The position numbers and the translations under genes are program-made. From Phytohabitans houttuyneae (GTDB lineage: Bacteria > Actinomycetota > Actinomycetes > Mycobacteriales > Micromonosporaceae), in contig NZ_BLPF01000004.1 in the NCBI RefSeq assembly GCF_011764425.1, positions 186,001 to 250,000 of the forward strand: DNA of 64,000 nt, written 5' to 3'. Below are positions 26,290-34,878 of the stretch, piece by piece; the first letter of the stretch is position 1; every line of letters starts with the position of its first letter. The notes below the pieces were generated by a model, which ran no database searches, had not been told where the DNA came from, and saw nothing but the letters and a program-made list of their open reading frames with translations.

Positions 26290-27000
26290 TTAGCTCCCGT
26301 CCGGTGCGGCCTGCATCAGCACCACCGCACCCGCCGACGCGGCCGCAAGCCGGGCACCGTCCGAGGCGTCCAACAGCAGCGTGATCACCGTGGCGCCCTG
26401 CCCATCCCCGGTCAGGTCCACGCCGAGCACTACAGCTGGCAGCCGGGCTGGTGGCGTCGAGTTGCTGGCGCCGCCGCCTGGGGCGCTGTTGCTCGATGGG
26501 TTGGCCGCCACGTACACGGCGACTCGGGCGCCCGCGGCTAGCCCTTGCGGATACTGGCCCGGCTTGAGCGCCACCGAGGCGGTCACCTTCCCCGACGGTG
26601 GGAAGGCCGCATCGCCCATCAGCGCTGGAGTCAGCAGGGTGCCGGGGAGCAGCGGCACCACAGCGGTACGGCCGATCACCTGGCTAGCCTGCGCGGCCGG
26701 GATCAGCGGCACGTTCGGATCGCGGGCGGCCGACACCTGCCTTAAGTCAGCGGTAGTGAATGCTTGCCCCGCCGCGACCGGCCGCGCTACCGCGAGCACC
26801 TGGATACGGTCACCCAGCTGGACCGCGCCGTAGGCATAGGCCAGCACGCACACGATGACCAGGAGCCCACCGAGCGCGATGAACGGCATCCGGCGACGGC
26901 GCCTCGCCGCTCGCCACGGTCCCCGTCCGGCGCGCGGTGGCGCCACCGGTGGGCGTTCGTCAAGGTCTGATTTTGGGCGCACGGAACCTAGCGCCATCAC
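26290..27000 (-). CDS. CpaB-like SAF-domain pilus assembly protein
   Basis: 236 aa. Short basic cytosolic start, one membrane helix (MPFIALGGLLVIVCVLAYAY), then a SAF domain (VLAVARPVAAGQAFTTADLR ... IGRTAVVPLLPGTLLTPALM) and a C-terminal domain. CpaB/RcpC proteins sit in the envelope and guide pilus secretion. The start is likely the second Met or the first; 3 nt separate it from the CpaE-like gene. Confidence 0.8.
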   Translation of the reverse strand: MMALGSVRPKSDLDERPPVAPPRAGRGPWRAARRRRRMPFIALGGLLVIVCVLAYAYGAVQLGDRIQVLAVARPVAAGQAFTTADLRQVSAARDPNVPLIPAAQASQVIGRTAVVPLLPGTLLTPALMGDAAFPPSGKVTASVALKPGQYPQGLAAGARVAVYVAANPSSNSAPGGGASNSTPPARLPAVVLGVDLTGDGQGATVITLLLDASDGARLAAASAGAVVLMQAAPDGS

Positions 27001-27040
27001 CGTTCCCTTCGTCCTGGCGCCTCTACGCGAGCTTGATCGG

Positions 27041-27949
27041 TTAGCTGATGACCGCCTGCGACTCCTGCACCGGCACCCGGATCGAGCCGGTAGTGGTCAA
27101 GCCGGGAATGGTCCCGGACTGGCCCGCGCCGGCCCAGGTCACCTCCCACGCGATGGTCACGGTGACCGTGAACCTGTTGCCCGGCGTGCCTACAGACGAA
27201 CGCCGATACGCGTAGCCGCAGTCCGGCGAAGACGCCGCCGGATCCGTGCCCGGCCTCCACACGGTGCCGGGACCGTGACAGACCACCGAGCCACCATCGC
27301 CCATGGACCACGTCGCCTTCACCGGCCGCGCGGTCGCGGTCACCGAGACCCCAGGCACGGACGCCGTCGCCGACCGCTCGCTCCACGACGACCGGTCCAG
27401 CGCCAACCAGATCGGCAGATTCACTAGCTGATCACCCGGAGGGTTCAACTCGATAACCACATTCGGTAGATCCAGTCGCGCCCGCGCCTGCCGCGCCAGC
27501 ACCTCCGGCGAGACCACCGGCGGCGCGCCCGCAATCCACACCGGACCACCAAGGCCAACGGTGGCAGTGCCGTCCGTGCCGTAGCACGTGCGCTGGTACC
27601 AGCCACCCTCACCACCAGGCTGTCCGCCCAGCGCCGCGATGGTGCCGGCCGAAAGGTCGGCCGGCTTGTAGTAACAGCCGTCACCGCCGGCCAAGGCCCC
27701 GTCACGCTGGCACGGGATCACTTGACCCGATGGGTTGCGGCACTTCCCCTCGCCACCTCGACCGCCCTTGCCGCCACGCGTGCTGCCATCACCACCGGTG
27801 GTACCAGCGGTAACCTCGCATCCGGGCTTATGCGGATTCTGCGCGCAAGTTGCGTGCCCGAAGCCGTCTGCGTGTGCCGCCGTCGGCGATACGAGACCCA
27901 GGCCGCCGAGAATCAGGATCGCAGCGGTGTACCGGATGGCCCTCAACAT
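27041..27949 (-). CDS. secreted protein of the pilus operon
   Basis: 302 aa with a clear signal peptide (MLRAIRYTAAILILGGLGLV ... TAAHA). Then a Gly/Cys-rich segment (GGDGSTRGGKGGRGGEGKC; GGDGCYYKP) and an Ig-like beta-rich C-terminal half (FTVTVTIAWEVTWAGAGQSG). Six or more cysteines suggest disulfides. Homologous proteins accompany actinobacterial tad loci and are often mis-named ATP/GTP-binding; no P-loop is present. It overlaps the lipoprotein gene by 7 nt. Confidence 0.7.
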   Translation of the reverse strand: MLRAIRYTAAILILGGLGLVSPTAAHADGFGHATCAQNPHKPGCEVTAGTTGGDGSTRGGKGGRGGEGKCRNPSGQVIPCQRDGALAGGDGCYYKPADLSAGTIAALGGQPGGEGGWYQRTCYGTDGTATVGLGGPVWIAGAPPVVSPEVLARQARARLDLPNVVIELNPPGDQLVNLPIWLALDRSSWSERSATASVPGVSVTATARPVKATWSMGDGGSVVCHGPGTVWRPGTDPAASSPDCGYAYRRSSVGTPGNRFTVTVTIAWEVTWAGAGQSGTIPGLTTTGSIRVPVQESQAVIS

Positions 27950-28488
27950 GATCCGATCGCCCCTGCATCAAACTTGTTGACCTTCCACGTGTTGCCGACA
28001 AGCCTCACCGAAGCGGTGATACGCCGGCGGCCTCGCGGATCCTCCTTGATCAGTTCCCCGGTCGACTTCTTGTGCGTGGTCCAGTTAGTGGAGTCTCCGC
28101 AGTCGACCACGTCCACCTGGGTGGGGTTGTCCGATGGAGACACCGACTCGACGCGTGGGGTCGTCACCGGCGCGCCGCGCGTTACGACGCCCGTCTCCCG
28201 GTAGGTCACCAAGGCTCCGACGATCCCGCGGAGCGCGTCACCGTCGGCGTACTGCCGCAGCTCCGGAGCGTCCGGGTCGGGGACTTCGCCTGCCTTCGCC
28301 ATGGCCTGCCACATCGCGTTGTAGGCCGCGATCGCTTTCGCCTCCGCCGTAGCCCTCGGCGAAGTCGACGTCACCGCAGGCTGCGGCGACGGGCTGGTCG
28401 CTCCATCAGGAGACTCGTCCGAGCCACAACCCGCTGCGGCCAGAACGAGCCCCACCGCGAGGTTGGCGATTACTGCGTGTCGGTACAC
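27943..28488 (-). CDS. lipoprotein of the pilus operon
   Basis: 181 aa. The N-terminal LAVGLVLAAAGCGSDESPDG is a lipobox (Ala-Ala-Gly-Cys), followed by a Ser/Pro/Thr-rich spacer. A small folded domain with a Cys pair follows (VDVVDCGDSTNWTTHKKSTG ... FDAGAIGSC). It is probably the first gene of the minus-strand tad transcript, whose promoter would lie in the 28.5-28.75 kb region with repeats. Confidence 0.75.
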   Translation of the reverse strand: MYRHAVIANLAVGLVLAAAGCGSDESPDGATSPSPQPAVTSTSPRATAEAKAIAAYNAMWQAMAKAGEVPDPDAPELRQYADGDALRGIVGALVTYRETGVVTRGAPVTTPRVESVSPSDNPTQVDVVDCGDSTNWTTHKKSTGELIKEDPRGRRRITASVRLVGNTWKVNKFDAGAIGSC

Positions 28489-28611
28489 CGGCCGCTTCCT
28501 CCCCGATCCTGAACGGCATCGCCAGACGCCCCACTACGCCTCGTACGCCACGAGCCGGGCGACGGTCTGACCTCGTTCTTAGCACCGCACCCCCGACTTC
28601 CTTCTAGAGCC

Positions 28612-28669
28612 GTACGTCACCGAAGGGCGTAGGGGTACGTCCCTCGGACCGGATTGACGTACGTCCCTC
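28612..28669. promoter_or_regulatory. three GTACGTC direct repeats at ~24-bp spacing
   Basis: GTACGTC occurs at about 28612, 28635 and 28659; the last two extend to GTACGTCCCTC. They sit between the divergent tad transcript and the winged-helix gene at 28807. The regular spacing is just over two helical turns, suggesting cooperative regulator binding or an iteron-like array. An inverted repeat GTGTC-N8-GACAC lies downstream at ~28727-28744. Confidence 0.5.
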
Positions 28670-28806
28670 ACGTACTCATCCACACATGACCGCAGGGCGC
28701 AAACCCGCGCAATTCGGGACGGCCAAGTGTCAACTAACCGACACAACGGGCGGGCTTGATCACCGATAAACTGCCACGAAAAGTGGTCGCGAGAAAGGCC
28801 ACCGCG

Positions 28807-29187
28807 ATGAGCGACCACAGGGCACCCAGTGATCACCTCTTGGGGCTACTCGGCCAGAAGGCCGCCCACGAGATCGTTCGACTCTTGGGCGCGGCCCACG
28901 GGCCACTTCCGTTCGGAGTCATCATGGATCGCGTTCCGAACGCCACCCGACTGCTCCGCTCTCTCGCCATTGAAGGGTTCGTTCGCCGACAGGGCACCTG
29001 GGACCTTCCGGCGTCCAACGACACACTGTTCGAGTTGACGACCCGGGGCCGCGAGTTGATCGAGCAGCTTGACCGGCTAGAGACCTGGGCCCGCGAACGC
29101 GCCACGCGACAGACAAGCCGACCCGGCCCGCATTCGCCTTGGCGAATCCCACCTCCACAAAATGCGGATGTCGAGAATACGGAATAA
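28807..29187 (+). CDS. winged-helix transcriptional regulator (HxlR/ArsR-like)
   Basis: 126 aa from ATG 28807, with GAGAAAGG upstream; an in-frame GTG/ATG further up is less likely. LLGQKAAHEIVRLLGAAHGP followed by LPFGVIMDRVPNATRLLRSL and FVRRQGTWDLP forms the helix-turn-helix and wing. A C-terminal helix IEQLDRLETWARERA may dimerise. It probably acts on the repeats just upstream and thus on the divergent tad operon (inference). Confidence 0.7.
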   Translation: MSDHRAPSDHLLGLLGQKAAHEIVRLLGAAHGPLPFGVIMDRVPNATRLLRSLAIEGFVRRQGTWDLPASNDTLFELTTRGRELIEQLDRLETWARERATRQTSRPGPHSPWRIPPPQNADVENTE

Positions 29188-29346
29188 CTGATCCATCTGG
29201 TTCAAATGGTAAAGATTGGGTCTTTCCGTTTGCGTCTGTCAGATCGGACAACTTGGATGGAATCCATTTGGTGACTGTTTGCAAATTGCAATACACTGGC
29301 CTCGATCGCCGTGGCGACGCGGCTCGGTCGGGGGAGGTGAGCTGCG
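29188..29346 (+). promoter_or_regulatory. AT-rich promoter region of the second winged-helix gene
   Basis: This 160-nt stretch is visibly AT-richer than anything nearby (e.g. ttgcaaattgcaatacactg) and contains the repeated motif ATCCAT(C/T)TGG at ~29192 and ~29261. Low melting energy and repeats fit a regulated promoter; GGGAGGTGA precedes the TTG start at 29347. Confidence 0.4.
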
Positions 29347-29658
29347 TTGCCAGAGATCTGGGACGAACTTCAGGCCATATACCGCCGAAAGCGTGCGCAG
29401 CACGTCCTCTTCGCGTTGGAGCGTGGTCCACGGCGCTACACCGACATCCAGACCGACGTCACCATGGCCACCGGTAAGGCCCTACACTCCCACACCCTCA
29501 GCGACACCCTGAAGTGGCTGCAAGAGCACGACTACATCGAGCACCACCAGTACGACGACAACGCCGACTACCGGCTCACCACCAACGGCCAAGACCTCGT
29601 TCGCATCCTCGGCGAGATCAACAGGATGTACCGACGCCGCCGGACTCGCGACGACTGA
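29347..29658 (+). CDS. HxlR-family winged-helix regulator
   Basis: 103 aa from TTG 29347, with GGGAGG ~7 nt upstream. The fold is compact: AQHVLFALERGPRRYTDIQT, HSHTLSDTLKWLQEHDYIEH and DDNADYRLTTNGQDLVRIL match HxlR helices H2-H4, wing and C-terminal helix. It lacks the usual HxlR cysteine. It and the 28807 regulator are related in layout and may have arisen by duplication. Confidence 0.75.
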   Translation: MPEIWDELQAIYRRKRAQHVLFALERGPRRYTDIQTDVTMATGKALHSHTLSDTLKWLQEHDYIEHHQYDDNADYRLTTNGQDLVRILGEINRMYRRRRTRDD

Positions 29659-29712
29659 CGCCGGGGTCAATGTCGTTGCGGGTCGTCTGGCCAGCGCGCC
29701 CGCCACGGTGTG

Positions 29713-30297
29713 CTACGCCACCGGCCTACGAGGTGTGGAGGGGATCATGGCGGCGTTGGGGCGACTGGGCGACGTGAGCGGCAGCACGAGCAGATCCATG
29801 GCCGGTCCCCACGACAGGTGAGAGCGGCCGACCTGGCGCCAGCCCGCGCGTTCGTACATGCTGCGCGCGGTAGACCGCGGGTCCGACGCCAAGACGGCCC
29901 AAGGTTCTGGCCGGTCGGCGAGTAGCAGCCGGATAAGTGACCGCCCCACGCCTGTGATGCGGTTTGCCGGACGCACCATCCATTCCATCACCGCGAACTT
30001 CGCTGCATCTCGCACCTCGGCCGGCGGCTCGTCGTCGGTGTTCTTCCACCAGCGGCCGGCGGCCATCGTCACGCCATACGCCGCCCCTGCCAGGTGCTCG
30101 TTGACGAATGCGGCCGCGAGCGTAAATCCGTCAGCGTCGAGGTCACCGGGGACCGTTTCGGCGAACTCGGCAACCTGCTCGGGCCCTTCCTCGTACGGCG
30201 GCTCGGCGTATACGACGGCGTACAGGTCGACGAGTTGAGGCAACCACAATCGGGCCTTCTCACCGTCGAGGAGTGCGTACGTCAGGTCCACGCACAT
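29713..30297 (-). CDS. GNAT family N-acetyltransferase
   Basis: 194 aa from ATG 30297, with GGAGG upstream, 4 nt after the XRE-TPR stop. GNAT pattern: LAGAAYGVTMAAGRWW (beta4), KFAVMEWMVRPANRITGVGR (beta4/motif A region), the acetyl-CoA loop as NRITGVGRSLIRLLL in place of Q/RxxGxG/A, and ARSMYERAGWRQVG near the end. Substrate unknown. It forms a pair with the upstream XRE-TPR regulator, and the pair is duplicated next door (31593-33448). Confidence 0.8.
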   Translation of the reverse strand: MCVDLTYALLDGEKARLWLPQLVDLYAVVYAEPPYEEGPEQVAEFAETVPGDLDADGFTLAAAFVNEHLAGAAYGVTMAAGRWWKNTDDEPPAEVRDAAKFAVMEWMVRPANRITGVGRSLIRLLLADRPEPWAVLASDPRSTARSMYERAGWRQVGRSHLSWGPAMDLLVLPLTSPSRPNAAMIPSTPRRPVA

Positions 30298-30301
30298 CAG
30301 C

Positions 30302-31536
30302 TTAGATGCCTCCGCCTTGGACCAGCCGAGCCCGAAAGTCCTCGGCCTCCGGGCGCCCTCGCTCGACGGCCGGGACTGCGGCCATCACCCTGTGGGCGAC
30401 CTCTTGCAGGACGGCGTTGTGCTGGTCGGCGGGGAGCTGATCGAGCATGTCGGCGGCATGGCGTAAGCCGCCCGGGATGTCGCCGCCCTTGATGAGGCAG
30501 GCCGCCTGGTGCAGCCCCACCTGCGTACGCAGCCGGGCTTGGCTGGTCGGATACAGAGTGAGCGCTCGCTCCTGTGCCTTGGCAGCCTCTGCCAGCTCAC
30601 CCGTAAGCGTGTGGACGTACGACTGGGTGTGGCGTAGCCGGTGCTCTGGCCACCCGAACAGCGACTCCACGTCGTCGGCATCCTCGGCCGGCATCCCTTC
30701 GGTGGCCTCCTCGACCAGGCGCACGGCGGCGGTTGCCTCGGCGTGGCGGCCGGCGATCGCCAGGGCCTGGGCGCGGCCAGCGTACAGACCGGCGACTGCG
30801 GCGGTGGCTCGGCTACCCACCATGGACACCGCCTCGTCAGCCAAACTGAGGATTTGCGGCAACGGTCGGCGCTCGTAACCGCCGCTGGTGACCGCCCATG
30901 ATCGGGCCAGGATTCGGGTGTCGGTGTGGCGTGAGTCGTCGGCGTACCGACGGGCTGTCCGCCACCAGCGGCGAGCAAGTCCAACCTGCGCCGTGGCCAC
31001 GAGCGACATTGCCATGAGCACCGACAACTGCGCGGCGACCCGGTATAGGTCGACACTCGGCCGCACTGCGACGAGGTGCTGCAGGACGGTCAGGTCGGTG
31101 CTGAGCTGGTCGATCAGCTCTGCTTGTGACGTGGTGTAGAAGTCGTGGGCAAAGTCGTCGGCGATCGCCGCCCAGTCGCCGGCGTCCGCGTCGATCGCTT
31201 GTCCCAGGCCATGCCGGAGTGCTTCGAGGGCAACCGCCGGTGTCGCGGTGCCGAAGGCGAGTCCGGTCATCGCACCGAGGACGGTGCGGCGCCGCATCGC
31301 GTCTTCCTCCCTAACCCGCATGTTCTTGCCCGCGCTGGCGCGGAAGCGGGCAAGTAGCTTACCTCCGGCGCCGAGCGCCTCGTCAAGGTATCCGACGGAC
31401 TCCTCGGACAGCCCGCCGTGGCCGCGTTCGACGCGGCCGATGTTCGAGTAATCCACCCCGGACAGGTCGCCCAGGCCCGTAGCGACAGCCGGCGTTGTTC
31501 TCGGAGGCGCCGGAGCATCTGCCCAAAGCCTTCCAC
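30302..31536 (-). CDS. XRE-TPR transcriptional regulator, frameshifted copy
   Basis: Start GTG 31536 (MEGFGQMLRRLREQRRLSLR), matching its intact paralog at 33448. The frame shifts near 31470-31478; one added base gives RALGDLSGVDYSNIGRVERG, which aligns to the paralog without gaps. Full length is ~411 aa: an N-terminal XRE helix-turn-helix (residues 1-70), then helical TPR-like repeats (LVATAQVGLARRWWRTARRY ... LTLYPTSQARLRTQVGLHQA). Likely a ligand-responsive regulator of its own promoter and the GNAT gene. Whether the break is real or an assembly error is open. Confidence 0.75.
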
Positions 31537-31564
31537 CTACGTCGTCTCCCGATGGGTAGTCAGC

Positions 31565-31585
31565 TGTGGTGCCACAACGTGGCAC
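31565..31585. promoter_or_regulatory. putative operator upstream of XRE-TPR copy 1
   Basis: TGTGGTGCCACAACGTGGCA is an imperfect palindrome (GTGCCAC/GTGGCAC) ~30 nt upstream of the regulator start. It is closely matched by the element at 33478 upstream of the paralog, with a further shared CTCCCGATGG nearby. Conservation across the duplicated pairs is the evidence. Confidence 0.55.
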
Positions 31586-31592
31586 GAGCAGA

Positions 31593-32147
31593 TCAAGATG
31601 TTGCCGTCGAATTGAGGGGTAGGACCAGGGCGTGCATCCATGGCCCGTCGTCGGCCGGCTGGACGTTGACAGCGTGCTGCCAGCCCCAGTGTTCGTAGAT
31701 GCGGCGTGCGTGGGCGTCGGGCTCGGACAACAGGGTGGCCAGCGGCTCCGAGCGCTCGGCCAGCAGCTCTCGCATGAGAGAGCTGCTGATCCCCTGCCCG
31801 CGCCATTCCTTGGCCACCACTAGCTCGATGACGGCGAACTTCGGTGGGGCCATCACCTCGGGTGATGGTGGCGGTTCTGTGCGGCCGCCCCACCAGCGGC
31901 CGGCGTCGAAGGTGAACCCGAAGCTGAATCCGACCAACTCACCGCCGGCTCGTGCGGTGATGAGCTCGAATCCCGGCGCCGTCTTCTGGCGGTGTGTGCG
32001 GTCGAGGAACCGGTCCCTGCTAAACAGTGGGCCGCCGTTGTACGGCGGTTCGCTGTAGACGACCTCGTACAACACGGCAATGTCGGCGAGCATGGCGTCG
32101 ACGTCGGCTCCGCCGTGGCGGGTAAGGACAACACCGTCGGCGGTCAC
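31593..32147 (-). CDS. GNAT family N-acetyltransferase (second copy)
   Basis: 184 aa from GTG 32147, whose GTGA overlaps the stop of the XRE-TPR gene upstream. GVVLTRHGGADVDAMLADIA is followed by a GNAT core: GELVGFSFGFTFDAGRWWGG, KFAVIELVVAKEWRGQGISS (acetyl-CoA loop RGQGIS) and ARRIYEHWGWQHAVNVQ. It is paralogous to the protein at 29713 (shared YEVVYSEPPYNGG / YAVVYAEPPYEEG). The acetyl-CoA loop here is canonical, unlike the other copy. Confidence 0.85.
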   Translation of the reverse strand: MTADGVVLTRHGGADVDAMLADIAVLYEVVYSEPPYNGGPLFSRDRFLDRTHRQKTAPGFELITARAGGELVGFSFGFTFDAGRWWGGRTEPPPSPEVMAPPKFAVIELVVAKEWRGQGISSSLMRELLAERSEPLATLLSEPDAHARRIYEHWGWQHAVNVQPADDGPWMHALVLPLNSTATS

Positions 32148-33448
32148 TGTGCCGCCGTCCCGGCGGGCAGCGCCAGTATCTCGCGGAGGCCGGCGACAGT
32201 GGGCCTCGTGCGCTCTGAGCTGGGGACAGCGTTGTACACCTTGTGGCCCACGCCGAGCACCATAGCCGTGCGGTGTTCGGGAGGCACGGCATCGATGACC
32301 GCGAGGGCGTGGTTGGCGCCATCGTCCAGGTGTCCGTCGAGGACGAGGCACCTGGCGGTGTGCAGTTGCACTTGGGCCCGGGCTCGTACCCGCCCGATCG
32401 GGTAAAGCGTAAGCGCGCTCTCCTGGGCGGCCCGTGCCGGGGCGGTATCCCCGAGGTAAGTGTGGACATAGCTCGTGGAGTGCCACATCCGAGTCTCGGG
32501 GTACCCGTATATCGTGCCTTGGTCTTGAGTGACGTCGCCGGGCAGGCGTTCGTACAGGTCGGCCAGTTGGCTGACGGCGGTGCGGGCCTCATCGGCGCGG
32601 CCGAACAGCGCGAGGGTCTGCGCCTGCGCGCCGAGCGCTTCGCCACTGCCGGAGTATGCGGTCGTGCCGCCGATCGCGAGGGCCTCACCGGCGCGTGCCA
32701 GCGCAGCTCGGAGCGGACGGTGGTCGTACAAGGCGTGCATCGCGTCGTGGCCCCGAACCCAAATGCGGACGGCGGGGTCGCGGGAGGCGTCTGCTGTCTG
32801 GCGGGCCGCTCGCCACCACAGCCGGGATTGCTGGAACTCGCCCACGTTGACGAGGCTCATCGCCATGACTGCGGCGAGCAGGGCAGCACTACGGGACAGC
32901 CCCTTGTGCACGATGTCTTCCTCGTCCGGGACCAGGTTCAGTTCGCCTTGGAGGTCGGCCAGCTCAGCTGCCAGGTTGCGGATCAGGGCCGCGGGCTGCT
33001 CGGTGAAGTACGCGACGCCGTAGTCGTGTGCGATTTGCTCCCACTCGTCTACATCCAGGTCTCCCGGCTCACGGCCCGTCACGGAGGAGACCAGCCCATG
33101 TCGGATGGCGTTGAGCGCCGGGCCAGCAGTCCCTGCGGCGAGCGCAGTGACGGCTTGCTGGATGAGGATGCGACGCCGCACCAAATCCTCCGGGTCGTGT
33201 CGTGCGCCGCGTTGTGCCGGTCCGCGGCGGCCCTCGTGTCCTGAACTGGCACGGTACGCCTCTACCAGCTCTCCGTCGGCTCGTAGGGCGCTGTCGAGGT
33301 AGGTGACCGACTGCTCCGACAGCCCGCCCTGCCCCTTTTCTGCCCTGCCGATATTCGAGTGGTCGACGCCGGAAAGGCTCGCAAGCTTGCGCAGCGAGAT
33401 GCCGCGTTCCTCGCGTAGCCGGTGCAGCATCTTCCCGAAGTCTTCCAC
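32144..33448 (-). CDS. XRE-TPR transcriptional regulator
   Basis: 434 aa from GTG 33448, with GGGAGG upstream. N-terminal HTH: MLHRLREERGISLRKLASLS, GVDHSNIGRAEKGQGGLSEQ. Residues ~90-430 are TPR-like helical repeats (ALLAAVMAMSLVNVGEFQQS; ARAAQESALTLYPIGRVRAR). It is the intact paralog of 30302-31536 and also followed by a GNAT gene. Regulators of this type in actinomycetes control differentiation or small operons; the target here is likely its own palindrome at 33478. Confidence 0.8.
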   Translation of the reverse strand: MEDFGKMLHRLREERGISLRKLASLSGVDHSNIGRAEKGQGGLSEQSVTYLDSALRADGELVEAYRASSGHEGRRGPAQRGARHDPEDLVRRRILIQQAVTALAAGTAGPALNAIRHGLVSSVTGREPGDLDVDEWEQIAHDYGVAYFTEQPAALIRNLAAELADLQGELNLVPDEEDIVHKGLSRSAALLAAVMAMSLVNVGEFQQSRLWWRAARQTADASRDPAVRIWVRGHDAMHALYDHRPLRAALARAGEALAIGGTTAYSGSGEALGAQAQTLALFGRADEARTAVSQLADLYERLPGDVTQDQGTIYGYPETRMWHSTSYVHTYLGDTAPARAAQESALTLYPIGRVRARAQVQLHTARCLVLDGHLDDGANHALAVIDAVPPEHRTAMVLGVGHKVYNAVPSSERTRPTVAGLREILALPAGTAAQ

Positions 33449-33477
33449 CGACGTCGCCTCCCGATGGCGTGGTCAGG

Positions 33478-33500
33478 TGTGGTGCCACGTGGTGCCACAC
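33478..33500. promoter_or_regulatory. putative operator upstream of XRE-TPR copy 2
   Basis: TGTGGTGCCACGTGGTGCCA followed by CAC: a near-perfect palindrome centred on CACGTG, ~30 nt upstream of the regulator start. It mirrors the site at 31565. Autoregulation is inferred. Confidence 0.55.
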
Positions 33501-33759
33501 GCACCCTCTGTCAAACGCGTGATGCGCATGTGACGCTACGCACGTCTCGCGGCGAGGGAAAGTCCACAACAGAGGGCTTTGTCCCGGCGCGGGATATCCA
33601 GAACCGGCGTGGCGGCCACCTCCTCGCGGGCCACCACGCCTCCAGTGCCGGCGCGGTGCCTCGAACGGCCTCCTGTCGCCGGCCTGGCCAGGCCGGACCC
33701 GGCGACGCTCCCACCTTGCGTTGGGTCTGATGGTTGCCCCGAGCAAGCGGAGGTGAGAA

Positions 33760-34878
33760 ATGGTGGTGAGCCGTTGGCGGAGTCTGCACTTCAGTGACCC
33801 CCGCTCGGCGATCGGCGCGGACGGGCGGGCGACTGCATACCCGCACCGCAGCGGTGCCTACCCGCCTCCCGAAGCGACCTCGCCCGCTGCATCGGCATAC
33901 CTGACCACCGGCACCGAAGAGGCGCTCGACTGGACGGACACCGACGCGGCTCCGGACTGCGATGCGGCCACCGCCGGTAACGGGGATGGGGGTCCTGAGG
34001 TGGACAACCCAAAACGGGATCATCTGGCGCCGGGCGTGTTGCTGCCGCATCCGCCGGTGGCGGCGACCGACTTGTCGCGCCCGAGTGCGGCCCGCGTCTA
34101 TGACTACTTTTTGGGCGGCTCTCACAACTTCCGGGTGGACCGTCAGCTCGCCGAGCAGGTGCTTGCCGTGGCGCCGTGGGTCCAGGATGTCACGCACGCC
34201 AATCGCCGGTTCCTCCGGCGGCTGGTGCAGTACTTGGTCACCGAGGCCGGCGTCACCCAGTTCCTCGACATCGGCTCGGGCATCCCAACGGTGGGCAACG
34301 TTCACGAGATCGCGCAGCAGTCGGCGCCGGGCGCCCGGGTTGTCTACGTGGACGTTGATCAGGTGGCCGTGGCGTACAGCCGGGCGCTGCTCGAAGGCAA
34401 CGACCAGACGTTGGTGGTACAGGCGGATCTGCGCGACGTGGGGGTGGTGCTGGCCGAGGCTGGGAAGTTGCTCGATTTCTCGCAGCCGGTCGCGGTGTTG
34501 ATGGTGAGCGTGCTGCTGTTCCTGGCCGATGATCAGGGATCGTATGAGCTGGTGCAGCGGTATGTCGAGCCGTTGGCCGCTGGCAGCTTCCTGGGTATTT
34601 CGCACGTCACCGATGAACACGTTACGGGGGCGTTGCGCGAGCAGACCGAGGCCGTGACGGCCGCCTACGCGGCTGCCGGTACGCCGGTCGTCGCTCGCAC
34701 CCATGAACAGATTGCAGCGTTCTTCGCCGGCTTGGAGCTCGTGGAGCCCGAGGTCGTCGCCTTGGACGACTGGCGGGCCGGCGCCGATGTCCAGACGAGC
34801 GATCCGGCAATCGCCACGCTCAGCCTGGGCGGTCTAGCCCGCAAACCTGGTCGTAGCGTCCGGTCGGAAGGAGCTTGA
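33760..34878 (+). CDS. SAM-dependent methyltransferase, PF04672 family
   Basis: 372 aa from ATG 33760, with GGAGG 7 nt upstream; the first ~85 residues look unstructured, so a start near 34000 is possible. Core signature: PSAARVYDYFLGGSHNFRVD, then FLDIGSGIPTVGNVHEIAQQ (SAM-binding motif I) and VVYVDVDQVAVAYSRALLEG. The family is abundant in actinomycetes and its substrates are mostly unknown. Followed by an XRE gene with a 1-nt overlap. Confidence 0.85.
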   Translation: MVVSRWRSLHFSDPRSAIGADGRATAYPHRSGAYPPPEATSPAASAYLTTGTEEALDWTDTDAAPDCDAATAGNGDGGPEVDNPKRDHLAPGVLLPHPPVAATDLSRPSAARVYDYFLGGSHNFRVDRQLAEQVLAVAPWVQDVTHANRRFLRRLVQYLVTEAGVTQFLDIGSGIPTVGNVHEIAQQSAPGARVVYVDVDQVAVAYSRALLEGNDQTLVVQADLRDVGVVLAEAGKLLDFSQPVAVLMVSVLLFLADDQGSYELVQRYVEPLAAGSFLGISHVTDEHVTGALREQTEAVTAAYAAAGTPVVARTHEQIAAFFAGLELVEPEVVALDDWRAGADVQTSDPAIATLSLGGLARKPGRSVRSEGA

